This document shows positions 43,201 to 55,580 of a stretch of DNA of 64,000 bases, in pieces (the first letter of the stretch is position 1; every line of letters starts with the position of its first letter). The stretch covers positions 2,003,986 to 2,067,985 of the forward strand of contig CM038721.1 in the NCBI GenBank assembly GCA_021613375.1, given 5' to 3'. A program made the position numbers and the translations under genes. The stretch comes from Megaleporinus macrocephalus (taxonomy: Eukaryota; Chordata; Actinopteri; Characiformes; Anostomidae). The notes beneath the pieces are model-generated. The model did no database searches. It was not told where the DNA came from and worked only from the letters and a program-made list of their open reading frames with translations.

Positions 43201-46200
43201 AGGAAAGAAGAGAAAAGTCAGTAAAGAAGAGAAAAGTAGTAAAAGAAGGAAAAAAAGAGAAAAGTCAGTAAAAGAAGGGGAAAAAAAGAAAAGTCAGTAA
43301 AAGAAGGAAAAAAGAGAAAAAGTCAGTAACAGAAGGAAAAAAGAGAAAAGGTCAGTAACAGAAGGAAAAAAAGAGAAAAGTCAGTAAAAGAAGGAAAAAA
43401 GAGAAAAGTCAGGAAAAGAAGGAGAAAAGAGAAAAGTCAGTAAAAGAAGGAAAAACGAGAAAAGTCAGTAAAAGAAGGAGAAAAGAGAAAAGTCAGTAAA
43501 AGAAGGAAAAGAAGAGAAAAGTCAGTAAAAGAGGGAAAGAAGAGAAAAGTCAGTAAAAGAAGGAAAAGAAGAGAAAAGTCAGTAAAAGAAGGAAAAAAAG
43601 AGAAAAGTCAGTAAAAGGAAAAAAGAGAAAAGTCAGTAAAAGAAGGGGAAAAAAGAAAAGTCAGTAAAAGAAGGAAAAAAGAGAAAAAGTCAGTAACAGA
43701 AGGAAAAAAGAGAAAAGGTCAGTAACAGAAGGAAAAAAAGAGAAAAGTCAGTAAAAGAAGGAAAAAAGAGAAAAGTCAGGAAAAGAAGGAGAAAAGAGAA
43801 AAGTCAGTAAAAGAAGGAAAAGAAGAGAAAAGTCAGTAAAAGAAGGAATGAAGAGAAAAGTCAGTAAAAGGAAAAAAGAGAAAAGTCAGTAAAAGAAGGA
43901 AAAGAAGAGAAAAGTCAGTAAAAGAAGGAAAGAAGAGAAAAGTCAGTAAAAGAAGTAGAAAAAGAGAAAAGTCAGTAAAAGAAGGAAAGAAGAGAAAAGT
44001 CAGTAAAAGAAGAAAAAGAAGAGAAAAGTCAGTAAAAGAAGGAAAGAAGAGAAAAGTCAGTAAAAGAAGGAAAAAAGAGAAAGGTCAGTAAAAGAAGGAA
44101 TGAAGAGAAAAGTCAGTAAAAGAAGGAAAGAAGAGAAAAGTCAGTAAAAGAAGGAGAAAAGAGAAAAGTCAGTAAAAGAAGGAAAGAAGAGAAAAGTCAG
44201 TAAAAGAAGGAAAAAAGAGAAAAGGTCAGTAACAGAAGGAAAAAAAGAGAAAAGTCAGTAAAAGAAGGAAAAAAGAGAAAAGTCAGGAAAAGAAGGAGAA
44301 AAGTCAGTAAAAGAAGGAAAAAAGAGAAAAGTCAGGAAAAGAAGGAGAAAAGTCAGTAAAAGAAGGAGAAAAGTCAGTAAAAGAAGGAGAAAAGTCAGTA
44401 AAAGAAGGAGAAAAGAGAAAGGGAAGGAGGAAAAAAAGAGAAAAGTCAGTAAAAGAAGGAGAAAAGAGAAAGGGAAGGAGGAAAAAAAGAGAAAAGCCAG
44501 TAAAAGAAGGAGAAAAGAGAAAAGTCAGTAAAAGAAGGAGAAAAGTCAGTAAAAGAAGGAGAAAAGTCAGTAAAAGAAGGAAAAAAGAGAAAAGTCAGTA
44601 AAAGAAGAAGGAAAAGAAGAGAAAAGTCAGTAAAAGAAGGAAAAAAGAGAAAAGTCAGTAAAAGAAGGAAAGAAGAGAAAAGTCAGTAAAATAAGAAGGA
44701 AAAAAGAGAAAAGTCAGTAAAAGAAGGAAAAAAGAGAAAAGTCAGTAAAAGACGGAAAAAAGAGAAAAGTCAGTAAAAGAAAGAAAAAAGAACAAAAGAG
44801 AAAAGTCAGTAAAAGAAGGAGAAAAATGGGAAAAGTCAGTAAAAGAAGGAGAAAAAAAGAGAAAAGTCAGTAAAAGAAGAAGAAAAATGAGAAAAGTCAG
44901 TAAAAGAAGAAGAAAAAAAGAGAAAAGTCAGTAACAGAAGAAGGAACAAAACAAAAAAGTCAGTTAAAGAATGAAAAAAGAGAAAAGTCAGTAAAAGAAG
45001 GAAAAAAGAGAAAAGTCAGTAAAAGAAGGAAAAAAGAGAAAAGTCAGTAAAATAAGAAGGAAAAGAAGAGAAAAGTCAGTAAAAGAAGGAAAAAAATGGG
45101 AAAAGTCAGTAAAAGAAGGAGAAAAAAAGAGAAAAGTCAGTAAAAGAAGAAGAAAAATGAGAAAAGTCAGTAAAAGAAGGAGAAAAAAAGAGAAAAGTCA
45201 GTAACAGAAGAAGGAACAAAACAAAAAAGTCAGTTAAAGAATGAAAAAAGAGAAAAGTCAGTAAAAGAAGGAAAGAAGAGAAAAGTCAGTAAAAAAAGAA
45301 GGAAAAAAGAGAAAAGTCAGTAAAATAAGAAGGAAAAGAAGAGAAAAGTCAGTAAAAGAAGGAAAAAAGAGAAAAGTCAGTAAAAGAAGGAAAGAAGAGA
45401 AAAGTCAGTAAAATAAGAAGGAAAAAAAAGAAAAGTCAGTAAAAGAAGGAAAAAAGAGAAAAGTCAGTAAAAGAAGGAAAGAAGAGAAAAGTCAGTAAAA
45501 GAAGGAAAGAAGAGAAAAGTCAGTAACAGAAGGAAAAAAAGAGAAAAGTCAGTAAAAGAAGGAAAGAAGAGAAAAGTCAGTAAAGAAGAGAAAAGTAGTA
45601 AAAGAAGGAAAAAAAGAGAAAAGTCAGTAAAAGAAGGGAAAAAAAGAAAAGTCAGTAAAAGAAGGAAAAAAGAGAAAAAGTCAGTAACAGAAGGAAAAAA
45701 GAGAAAAGGTCAGTAACAGAAGGAAAAAAAGAGAAAAGTCAGTAAAAGAAGGAAAAAAGAGAAAAGTCAGGAAAAGAAGGAGAAAAGAGAAAAGTCAGTA
45801 AAAGAAGGAAAAACGAGAAAAGTCAGTAAAAGAAGGAAAAACGAGAAAAGTCAGTAAAAGAAGGAGAAAAGAGAAAAGTCAGTAAAAGAAGGAAAAGAAG
45901 AGAAAAGTCAGTAAAAGAGGGAAAGAAGAGAAAAGTCAGTAAAAGAAGGAAAAGAAGAGAAAAGTCAGTAAAAGAAGGAAAAAAAGAGAAAAGTCAGTAA
46001 AAGGAAAAAAGAGAAAAGTCAGTAAAAGAAGGAAAAGAAGAGAAAAGTCAGTAAAAGAAGGAAAGAAGAGAAAAGTCAGTAAAAGAAGTAGAAAAAGAGA
46101 AAAGTCAGTAAAAGAAGGAAAGAAGAGAAAAGTCAGTAAAAGAAGGAAAGAAGAGAAAAGTCAGTAAAAGAAGTAGAAAAAGAGAAAAGTCAGTAAAAGA

Positions 46201-49200
46201 AGGAAAGAAGAGAAAAGTCAGTAAAAGAAGGAAAAAAGAGAAAGGTCAGTAAAAGAAGGAATGAAGAGAAAAGTCAGTAAAAGAAGGAAAGAAGAGAAAA
46301 GTCAGTAAAAGACGGAAAAAAGAGAAAAGTCAGTAAAAGAAAGAAAAAAGAACAAAAGAGAAAAGTCAGTAAAAGAAGGAGAAAAATGGGAAAAGTCAGT
46401 AAAAGAAGGAGAAAAAAAGAGAAAAGTCAGTAAAAGAAGAAGAATAGAGAAAAGTCAGTAAAAGAAGGAGAAAAATGAGAAAAGTCAGTAAAAGAAGGAG
46501 AAAAAAAGAGAAAAGTCAGTAAAAGAAGAAGGAACAAAACAAAAAAGTCAGTTAAAGAATGAAAAAAGAGAAAAGTCAGTAAAATAAGAAGGAAAAAAGA
46601 GAAAAGTCAGTAAAAGAAGGAAAAAAGAGAAAAGTCAGTAAAAGAAGAAGGAACAAAACAAAAAAGTCAGTTAAAGAATGAAAAAAGTGAAAAGTCAGTA
46701 AAAGAAGGAAAAAAGAGAAAAGTCAGTAAAAGAAGGAAAGAAGAGAAAAGTCAGTAAAATAAGAAGGAAAAAAGAGAAAAGTCAGTAAAAGAAGGAAAAA
46801 AGAGAAAAGTCAGTAAAAGACGGAAAAAAGAGAAAAGTCAGTAAAAGAAAGAAAAAAGAACAAAAGAGAAAAGTCAGTAAAAGAAGGAGAAAAATGGGAA
46901 AAGTCAGTAAAAGAAGGAGAAAAAAAGAGAAAAGTCAGTAAAAGAAGAAGAATAGAGAAAAGTCAGTAAAAGAAGGAGAAAAATGAGAAAAGTCAGTAAA
47001 AGAAGAAGAAAAAAAGAGAAAAGTCAGTAAAAGAAGAAGGAACAAAACAAAAAAGTCAGTTAAAGAATGAAAAAAGAGAAAAGTCAGTAAAATAAGAAGG
47101 AAAAGAAGAGAAAAGTCAGTAAAAGAAGGAAAAAAGAGAAAAGTCAGTAAAAGAAGGAAAGAAGAGAAAAGTCAGTAAAATAAGAAGGAAAAAAGAGAAA
47201 AGTCAGTAAAAGAAGGAAAAAAGAGAAAAGTCAGTAAAAGAAGGAAAGAAGAGAAAAGTCAGTAACAGAAGGAAAAAAAGAGAAAAGTCAGTAAAAGAAG
47301 GAAAGAAGAGAAAAGTCAGTAAAGAAGAGAAAAGTAGTAAAAGAAGGAAAAAAAGAGAAAAGTCAGTAAAAGAAGGGGAAAAAAAGAAAAGTCAGTAAAA
47401 GAAGGAAAAAAGAGAAAAAGTCAGTAACAGAAGGAAAAAAGAGAAAAGGTCAGTAACAGAAGGAAAAAAAGAGAAAAGTCAGTAAAAGAAGGAAAAAAGA
47501 GAAAAGTCAGGAAAAGAAGGAGAAAAGAGAAAAGTCAGTAAAAGAAGGAAAAACGAGAAAAGTCAGTAAAAGAAGGAGAAAAGAGAAAAGTCAGTAAAAG
47601 AAGGAAAAGAAGAGAAAAGTCAGTAAAAGAGGGAAAGAAGAGAAAAGTCAGTAAAAGAAGGAAAAGAAGAGAAAAGTCAGTAAAAGAAGGAAAAAAAGAG
47701 AAAAGTCAGTAAAAGGAAAAAAGAGAAAAGTCAGTAAAAGAAGGGGAAAAAAGAAAAGTCAGTAAAAGAAGGAAAAAAGAGAAAAAGTCAGTAACAGAAG
47801 GAAAAAAGAGAAAAGGTCAGTAACAGAAGGAAAAAAAGAGAAAAGTCAGTAAAAGAAGGAAAAAAGAGAAAAGTCAGGAAAAGAAGGAGAAAAGAGAAAA
47901 GTCAGTAAAAGAAGGAAAAGAAGAGAAAAGTCAGTAAAAGAAGGAATGAAGAGAAAAGTCAGTAAAAGGAAAAAAGAGAAAAGTCAGTAAAAGAAGGAAA
48001 AGAAGAGAAAAGTCAGTAAAAGAAGGAAAAAAGAGAAAAGTCAGTAAAAGAAGGAAAGAAGAGAAAAGTCAGTAAAATAAGAAGGAAAAAAGAGAAAAGT
48101 CAGTAAAAGAAGGAAAAAAGAGAAAAGTCAGTAAAAGAAGGAAAGAAGAGAAAAGTCAGTAACAGAAGGAAAAAAAGAGAAAAGTCAGTAAAAGAAGGAA
48201 AGAAGAGAAAAGTCAGTAAAGAAGAGAAAAGTAGTAAAAGAAGGAAAAAAAGAGAAAAGTCAGTAAAAGAAGGGGAAAAAAAGAAAAGTCAGTAAAAGAA
48301 GGAAAAAAGAGAAAAAGTCAGTAACAGAAGGAAAAAAGAGAAAAGGTCAGTAACAGAAGGAAAAAAAGAGAAAAGTCAGTAAAAGAAGGAAAAAAGAGAA
48401 AAGTCAGGAAAAGAAGGAGAAAAGAGAAAAGTCAGTAAAAGAAGGAAAAACGAGAAAAGTCAGTAAAAGAAGGAGAAAAGAGAAAAGTCAGTAAAAGAAG
48501 GAAAAGAAGAGAAAAGTCAGTAAAAGAGGGAAAGAAGAGAAAAGTCAGTAAAAGAAGGAAAAGAAGAGAAAAGTCAGTAAAAGAAGGAAAAAAAGAGAAA
48601 AGTCAGTAAAAGGAAAAAAGAGAAAAGTCAGTAAAAGAAGGGGAAAAAAGAAAAGTCAGTAAAAGAAGGAAAAAAGAGAAAAAGTCAGTAACAGAAGGAA
48701 AAAAGAGAAAAGGTCAGTAACAGAAGGAAAAAAAGAGAAAAGTCAGTAAAAGAAGGAAAAAAGAGAAAAGTCAGGAAAAGAAGGAGAAAAGAGAAAAGTC
48801 AGTAAAAGAAGGAAAAGAAGAGAAAAGTCAGTAAAAGAAGGAATGAAGAGAAAAGTCAGTAAAAGGAAAAAAGAGAAAAGTCAGTAAAAGAAGGAAAAGA
48901 AGAGAAAAGTCAGTAAAAGAAGGAAAGAAGAGAAAAGTCAGTAAAAGAAGTAGAAAAAGAGAAAAGTCAGTAAAAGAAGGAAAGAAGAGAAAAGTCAGTA
49001 AAAGAAGAAAAAGAAGAGAAAAGTCAGTAAAAGAAGGAAAGAAGAGAAAAGTCAGTAAAAGAAGGAAAAAAGAGAAAGGTCAGTAAAAGAAGGAATGAAG
49101 AGAAAAGTCAGTAAAAGAAGGAAAGAAGAGAAAAGTCAGTAAAAGAAGGAGAAAAGAGAAAAGTCAGTAAAAGAAGGAAAGAAGAGAAAAGTCAGTAAAA

Positions 49201-51661
49201 GAAGGAAAAAAGAGAAAAGGTCAGTAACAGAAGGAAAAAAAGAGAAAAGTCAGTAAAAGAAGGAAAAAAGAGAAAAGTCAGGAAAAGAAGGAGAAAAGTC
49301 AGTAAAAGAAGGAGAAAAGAGAAAAGTCAGTAAAAGAAGGAGAAAAGTCAGTAAAAGAAGGAGAAAAGTCAGTAAAAGAAGGAGAAAAGTCAGTAAAAGA
49401 AGGAGAAAAGAGAAAGGGAAGGAGGAAAAAAAGAGAAAAGTCAGTAAAAGAAGGAGAAAAGAGAAAGGGAAGGAGGAAAAAAAGAGAAAAGCCAGTAAAA
49501 GAAGGAGAAAAGAGAAAAGTCAGTAAAAGAAGGAGAAAAGTCAGTAAAAGAAGGAGAAAAGTCAGTAAAAGAAGGAGAAAAGAGAAAAGTCAGTAAAAGA
49601 AGGAGAAAAGAGAAAGGGAAGGAGGAAAAAAAGAGAAAAGTCAGTAAAAGAAGGAGAAAAGAGAGAAGTCAGTAAAAGAAGGAAAGAAGAGAAAAGTCAG
49701 TAAAAGAAGGAGAAAAGAGAGAAGTCAGTAAAAGAAGGAAAGAAGAGAAAAGTCAGTAAAAGAAGGAAAAAAAGAGAAAAGTCAGTAAAATAAGAAGGAA
49801 AAGAACAGAAAAGTCAGTAAAAGAAGGAAAGAAGAGAAAAGTCAGTAAAATAAGAAGGAAAAAAAGAGAAAAGTCAGTAAAAGAAGGAAAAAAGAGAAAA
49901 GTCAGTAAAAGAAGGAAAGAAGAGAAAAGTCAGTAACAGAAGGAAAAAAGAGAAAAGTCAGTAAAAGAAGGAAAGAAGAGAAAAGTCAGTAAAGAAGAGA
50001 AAAGTAGTAAAAGAAGGAAAAAAAGAGAAAAGTCAGTAAAAGAAGGAAAAAAGAGAAAAAGTCAGTAACAGAAGGAAAAAAGAGAAAAGGTCAGTAACAG
50101 AAGGAAAAAAGAGAAAAGTCAGGAAAAGAAGGAGAAAAGAGAAAAGTCAGTAAAAGAAGGAAAAAAGAGAAAAGTCAGTAAAAGAAGGAAAGAAGAGAAA
50201 AGTCAGTAAAAGAAGGAAAAAAGAGAAAAGTCAGTAAAAGAAGGAAAAGAAGAGAAAAGTCAGTAAAAGAAGGAAAAAAGAGAAAAGCCAGTAAAAGGAA
50301 AAAAGAGAAAAGTCAGTAAAAGAAGGAAAGAAGAGAAAAGTCAGTAAAAGGAAAAAAGAGAAAAGTCAGTAAAAGAAGGAGAAAAGAGAAAAGTCAGTAA
50401 AAGAAGGAGAAAAGAGAAAAGTCAGTAAAAGAAGGAAAAAAAGAGAAAAGTCAGTAAAAGGAAAAAAGAGAAAAGTCAGTAAAAGAAGGAAAAGAAGAGA
50501 AAAGTCAGTAAAAGAAGGAAAGAAGAGAAAAGTCAGTAAAAGAAGTAGAAAAAGAGAAAAGTCAGTAAAAGAAGGAAAGAAGAGAAAAGTCGGTAAAAGA
50601 AGGAAAAGAAGAGAAAAGTCAGTAAAAGAAGGAAAGAAGAGAAAAGTCAGTAAAAGAAGGAATGAAGAGAAAAGTCAGTAAAAGAAGGAAAGAAGAGAAA
50701 AGTCAGTAAAAGAAGGAGAAAAGAGAAAAGTCAGTAAAAGAAGGAAAGAAGAGAAAAGTCAGTAAAAGAAGGAAAAAAGAGAAAAGGTCAGTAACAGAAG
50801 GAAAAAAAGAGAAAAGTCAGTAAAAGAAGGAGAAAAGTCAGTAAAAGAAGGAGAAAAGAGAAAAGTCAGTAAAAGAAGGAAAAAAGAGAAAAGTCAGTAA
50901 AAGAAGGAGAAAAGTCAGTAAAAGAAGGAGAAAAGAGAAAGGGAAGGAGGAAAAAAGAGAAAAGTCAGTAAAAGAAGGAGAAAAGAGAAAAGTCAGTAAA
51001 AGAAGGAGAAAAGTCAGTAAAAGAAAGAGAAAAGAGAAAAGTCAGTAAAAGAAGGAGAAAAGTCAGTAAAAGAAAGAGAAAAGAGAAAAGTCAGTAAAAG
51101 AAGGAGAAAAGTCAATAAAAGAAGGAGAAAAGAGAAAAGTCAGTAAAAGAAGGAGAAAAGTCAGTAAAAGAAAGAGAAAAGAGAAAAGTCAGTAAAAGAA
51201 GGAGAAAAGTCAGTAAAAGAAAGAGAAAAGAGAAAAGTCAGTAAAAGAAGGAGAAAAGTCAATAAAAGGAGAAAAGAGAAAGGGAAGGAGGAAAAAAGAG
51301 AAAAGTCAGTAAAAGAAGGAGAAAAGAGAAAAGTCAGTAAAAGAAGGAGAAAAGTCAGTAAAAGAAGGAAAGAAGAGAAAAGTCAGTAAAAGATGCAAAA
51401 AAAGAGAAAAGTCAGTAAAAGAAGGAAAAAAAGAGAAAAGTCAGTAAAAGGAAAAAAGAGAAAAGTCAGTAAAAGAAGGAGAAAAGAGAAAAGTCAGTAA
51501 AAGAAGGAAAGAAGAGAAAAGTCAGTAAAAGAAGGAAAAAAAGAGAAAAGTCAGTAAAAGGAAAAAAGAGAAAAGTCAGTAAAAGGAAAAAAGAGAAAAG
51601 TCAGTAAAAGAAGGAAAGAAGAGAAAAGTCAGTAAAAGAAGGGAAAAAAGAGAAAAGTCAG
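40290..51661. repeat. 11.4-kb purine-rich variable minisatellite (GAAAAGTCAGTAAAAGAAGG)
   Basis: Several hundred copies of GAAAAGTCAGTAAAAGAAGG plus a variable A/G tail (aaaaaaga, aaagaaga, agaaaaatg). The plus strand is almost all purine except GTCAGT. Higher-order structure shows: rare markers (ggaacaaaacaaaaaagtcag; aagagaaaagtagtaaaag) recur with consistent offsets near 4.1 and 5.0 kb. Effectively no CT on the plus strand, hence no AG on the minus. No coding potential. Confidence 0.97.
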
Positions 51662-51781
51662 TTTTATTTTTATTAAGTTCAATCAATCACTAATCATTCT
51701 TTCAGCTGTAAATGATTGATCTGAAACGTCCAGACAGCGAGTGGTGAAACGGCAGGTCTGTGGGTAAAGTTCTCCATGAGG

Positions 51782-52012
51782 TCAGCTCAGCGTTCCCTGA
51801 GGAACCGAGGCTTTTTGATGAGTAAACTGTGAAGGTCCAGCCCCCACGACCCACACTTCCTCCTCCAGCAAGTCCTTCAGCTTACAATACAGCTTTTGTA
51901 GCCGGACAAAGTCTGCAATGTACTTCTTTGTGACATGCTTGTTTCCGTCTCCCTGCTTTGGGCAGCTGGCGGGAGGGACGCTCTGCGGAGTGGACGTTAT
52001 CATTCTCCGCAC
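51782..52012 (-). CDS. Unrecognised short open frame
   Basis: A 76-codon frame with an Ala/Pro/Ser start, a charged helical stretch HVTKKYIADFVRLQKLYCKL then KDLLEEE, and a stop. The helix looks protein-like. It could be the end of an old captured exon or transposable-element ORF. No splice sites or conserved motif identified. Confidence 0.2.
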   Translation of the reverse strand: MRRMITSTPQSVPPASCPKQGDGNKHVTKKYIADFVRLQKLYCKLKDLLEEEVWVVGAGPSQFTHQKASVPQGTLS

Positions 52013-52436
52013 GTCCTCCCTCCCCCGGCTATCACAAATGTGCTCAAGTGCTGCTCAGCGTGGCTGACAGAAGACTCCTTTCTCCTGCTGCTTCCTATTT
52101 ATCTAACACCAGAACTCTTCACTGGAGGAGAGAAGGACGGGGGTGGGGGTGTAGATGGGAGAGAGAAGGGATGGTCACTGCTGTAACACTGCAACACAAC
52201 TTATTAGAACTTTAATCCTCAGGAACAAACAGTATCCTGCTTTTTACTGGTTCAGACCAAAGTCCTGCATAATTCAGTGGTTGAGTAATTCAGAGTGGGA
52301 GTGAAATGGTTCAGATGGTGTTTACACTGGTGGTGATGGGAACCAGGGGTCACCAAGTCTACAACACACACACATATACACACTGTATTTACTAGCAAAT
52401 AATTTGTTTTCCCATTTAGCGCTCATCTTGTCCCAG

Positions 52437-53400
52437 TAAGCACTCAGTAGCCACAATGCTAACCAATCAGCACTCAGTAGCAGTAATGCTAGCCAATCAG
52501 CACTTAGTAGCTGTAGTACTAATCAATTAGAGCTCAGTAGCAGTAATGCCAATCAATCAGCACTCAATGGCAGTAAAACTAACCAATCAGCATTCAGTAA
52601 CAGTAATGCTAACCAATTAGCACTCAGTAACAGTAATGCTAACCAATCAGCACTCAGTGACAGTAACGCTAACATAGCAGTAGTCAGCAATAGTAATGCT
52701 AACCAATCAGCATTAAGTGACATTAATACAAACCAATCAGCACTCAGTAACAGTAATGCTAACCAATCAGCATTAAGTAACATTAATACAAACCAATCAA
52801 GCACTCAGTAACAGTAATGCTAACCAATCAGCACTAAGTGATATTAATACAAACCAATCAGCACTCAGTAACAGTAATGCTAACCAATCAGCACTAAGTG
52901 ATATTTATACAAACCAATCAGCACTCAGTAACAGTAATGCTAACCAATCAGCACTAAGTGATATTAATACAAACCAATCAGCACTCAGTAACAGTAATGC
53001 TAACCAATCAGCACTCAGTAACAGTAATGCTAACCAATCAGCACTCAGTAACAGTAATGCTAACCAATCAGCACTCAGTAACAGTAATGCTAACCAATCA
53101 GCACTCAGTAACAGTAATGCTAACCAATCAGCACTAAGTGATATTTATACAAACCAATCAGCACTCAGTGACCGTAATGCTAACCAATCAGCACTAAGTG
53201 ATATTAATACAAACCAATCAGCACTCAGTAACAGTAATGCTAACCAATCAGCACTAAGTGATATTTATACAAACCAATCAGCACTCAGTAGCAGTAACGC
53301 TAACCAATCAGCACTCAGTAACAGTAATGCCAAACGATCAGCACTCGGTAACAGTAATGCTAACCAATTAGAGCTCTGTAGCAGTAATAATAACAACCAA
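52437..53400 (+). repeat. 30-bp CCAAT-box minisatellite, array 1 (about 32 copies)
   Basis: The unit is AACCAATCAGCACTCAGTAA then CAGTAATGCT. In 52690-53280 it alternates with a second type (cactaagtgatattaataca), forming a 60-bp dimer. CCAATCAG matches the NF-Y core (RRCCAATSR). Confidence 0.95.
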
Positions 53401-54066
53401 TGACCACTCAGTTTATAAATTCTTTAGAAATACTTTTAAAAAGATTAAAAAAACTGGTGGAGTTCTCCTTTAGACATCCAATTTGGCAGAAATGTCTGAA
53501 AAAAAATACAGCCTCGACAGCTGTCAGTCAAACCTTCTTCCAGAGCTCTTCCTAACCAGCTCCAATCAGATTCACTGTAAATCTGCTGAAATCATAACCA
53601 GATATTCTGGATCTCCTTAAACAACCCAGTGTCCTCCTAGCAAGTCCTGTAGGCTGGACACCATTCTTCACTGTTTATTCCATACAAATCACACCTTCTG
53701 AGCTCATTACTGCTGCAGGTATCAGCGCTCAGCACGTGTGACTGCTTCACCACCAGGGGGCTACAAACACCACAGGACAGGTGCAGGAGGTGAGACCTGG
53801 GGGCAAATCCAAAAACACCTACAGAGAACAAGTTTGACTGAGTCATTAAATATGTAGACAATGAACAACAAAGTAAACAAACATGAATATTAGTTTATGA
53901 ACGCTGAGTTCACAGAGTCACCTGAAAAGGTCAAACTCTCATAAGACTACTGTGCGAGAGTCAGAGAGCACCTTTAATTTAATGCCTTTCCAGACTTGTA
54001 AGAAGAACAGAGGTCTGAAACATGATTAAAGGTGCAGTGTGTGATCTCTAGTGGTGAAGTTTGTTC
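53401..54066. other. Between arrays; CTCF-like site at 53750
   Basis: CCACCAGGGGGCT at 53750-53762 is a near-ideal CTCF core, with a CACGTG-type E-box at 53733. Otherwise AT-rich with no gene. Confidence 0.5.
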
Positions 54067-54830
54067 TACAACCTAATTAGCATTTAGTAGCAGTAATGCC
54101 AACCAATCAGCATTCAGTGACAGCAACTAATCAATCAGCACTGGCAGTAATGGCATCCGATGAGCAGTATTGCCGACCTATCAGCTCTTAGTGGCAGTAA
54201 TACTAACCATTCAGCACTCAGTAGCAGTAGTGCTAACTAATCAGTATTCAGTAGTTGCAGTGCCAACCAATCAACACCCAGTAGCAGTAATGCCAACCAA
54301 TCAGCACTCAGTGGTAGTAATACTAACTAATTAGAGCTAAGTAGCAGTAATGCTAACCAATCAGCTCTCAGTGGCAGTATTGCCAACCAATCAGCACTCA
54401 GTAATAGCAATGCTAACCAATCAACACTCAGTAGCCATAATGCTAGCCAATCAACACTGAGCAGCAATACCACCAAACAGTTAGCGCTTAGGAACAGTAA
54501 TGTTAAGCAATCAGAACTCAGTAGCAGTAATATTAACCAATCAGCACTCAGTAGCAGTAATACTAACCATTCAGCACTCAGTAGTTGCAGTGCCAACCAA
54601 TCAGCACCCAGTAGCAGTGATGCCAACCAATCAGCACTCATTGGTAGTAATACTAGCTAATTAGAGCTAAGTAGCGGTAATGCTAACCAATCAACACTCA
54701 GCAGTAATACTGCCAAACAATTAGGGCTTAGTAACAGTAATGCTAACCAATCAGTGCTGAGTAGTCGTAATATTAACCAATCAGCACCCAGTTATTCATA
54801 TTAACCTTAACCAATCAGCGCTCAGCTTTT
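54067..54830 (+). repeat. 30-bp CCAAT-box minisatellite, array 2 (about 25 copies)
   Basis: More divergent copies of the same unit (AACCAATCAGCACTCAGTAG, then cagtaatgct), same orientation as array 1. Confidence 0.93.
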
Positions 54831-55099
54831 CTAATTAAATCTTTATGAATCTTCTAATAATTCTTTTTATAGAGACGAATTTCTTAAAACATGAAATACT
54901 CATGTTAGCTATTTGCTAACAGAGACGTTCTACTTAAAAATTAAAATAATACCATAAAAACTCATAATATGCTTCAAGCAAGTAAGAAATATTAGATATG
55001 TTAGATTTATTGATTAGATTTATTAGATTTATTTGTTTTTTTCTGTTAACTTGTCATTTTTACGCCTCAGGCTGTGTTGTGAGTCTGTGCGAGAACAAA

Positions 55100-55314
55100 G
55101 GCTGAATCTCATATTGCTCCCTCCTCACTATGTAGTGCAACACCAAGCTCTAAAAATAACGGATTTTACGCCAAGCAGTGCACCGTGTGTGGTAACAGAG
55201 AATCCACTACATCCAAACTGGTCATACTGGTGCAGGTTCTGGGCGCAGGAGGCCAAAGTTTACGAGTCACAAAGTGCACTACGTAGGGAGTAACGAGCTA
55301 TTTGAGACGCAGCC
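55100..55314. mobile_element. 215-bp hAT-like MITE
   Basis: Left end GGCTGAATCTCATATTGCTC then cctcctcactatgtagtgca; the right end read inverted gives GGCTGCGTCTCAAATAGCTC then gttactccctacgtagtgca. Inverted ends with no coding. Confidence 0.7.
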
Positions 55315-55580
55315 ATTGAGACGTTCACGCCGCCATATTGGCATCACCTCTGTCTCCCGCCTCCTCGCGGCGTTGCCAGTAGCAACAACAGCCGGGCTTC
55401 CTCTAAGTTTCACAGAGAAGCTAAACGCTGTTTTTATATTTTAGACTAAAATAAAATGAGGAGTTTAGTAAATACTCGCTCGTTTAAAGAAACAGTTACG
55501 CGGACATCGAAACAAAGTGATGTTTGAGGGTCGCCTGTGTGTCTGAAAGGGAAACTCAGCGTGTGTCCGGCCGCGGTGAG
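55315..55580 (+). promoter_or_regulatory. Candidate promoter and noncoding first exon
   Basis: A CpG-bearing stretch with a YY1-like GCCGCCATATTGG (55329-55341) and an X-box (55372-55386), followed by a consensus splice donor CCGCG|GTGAGTAAG at 55576. The ATGs before the donor (55455, and one near 55521) open only very short frames, fitting a 5' UTR. Downstream exons were not found in the window. Inference from motif order. Confidence 0.4.
55372..55386. promoter_or_regulatory. RFX X-box
   Basis: GTTGCCAGTAGCAAC fits RYYNYY-N3-RRNRAC exactly and is nearly palindromic. Such sites are common in promoters of ciliary and neuronal genes. Confidence 0.45.
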
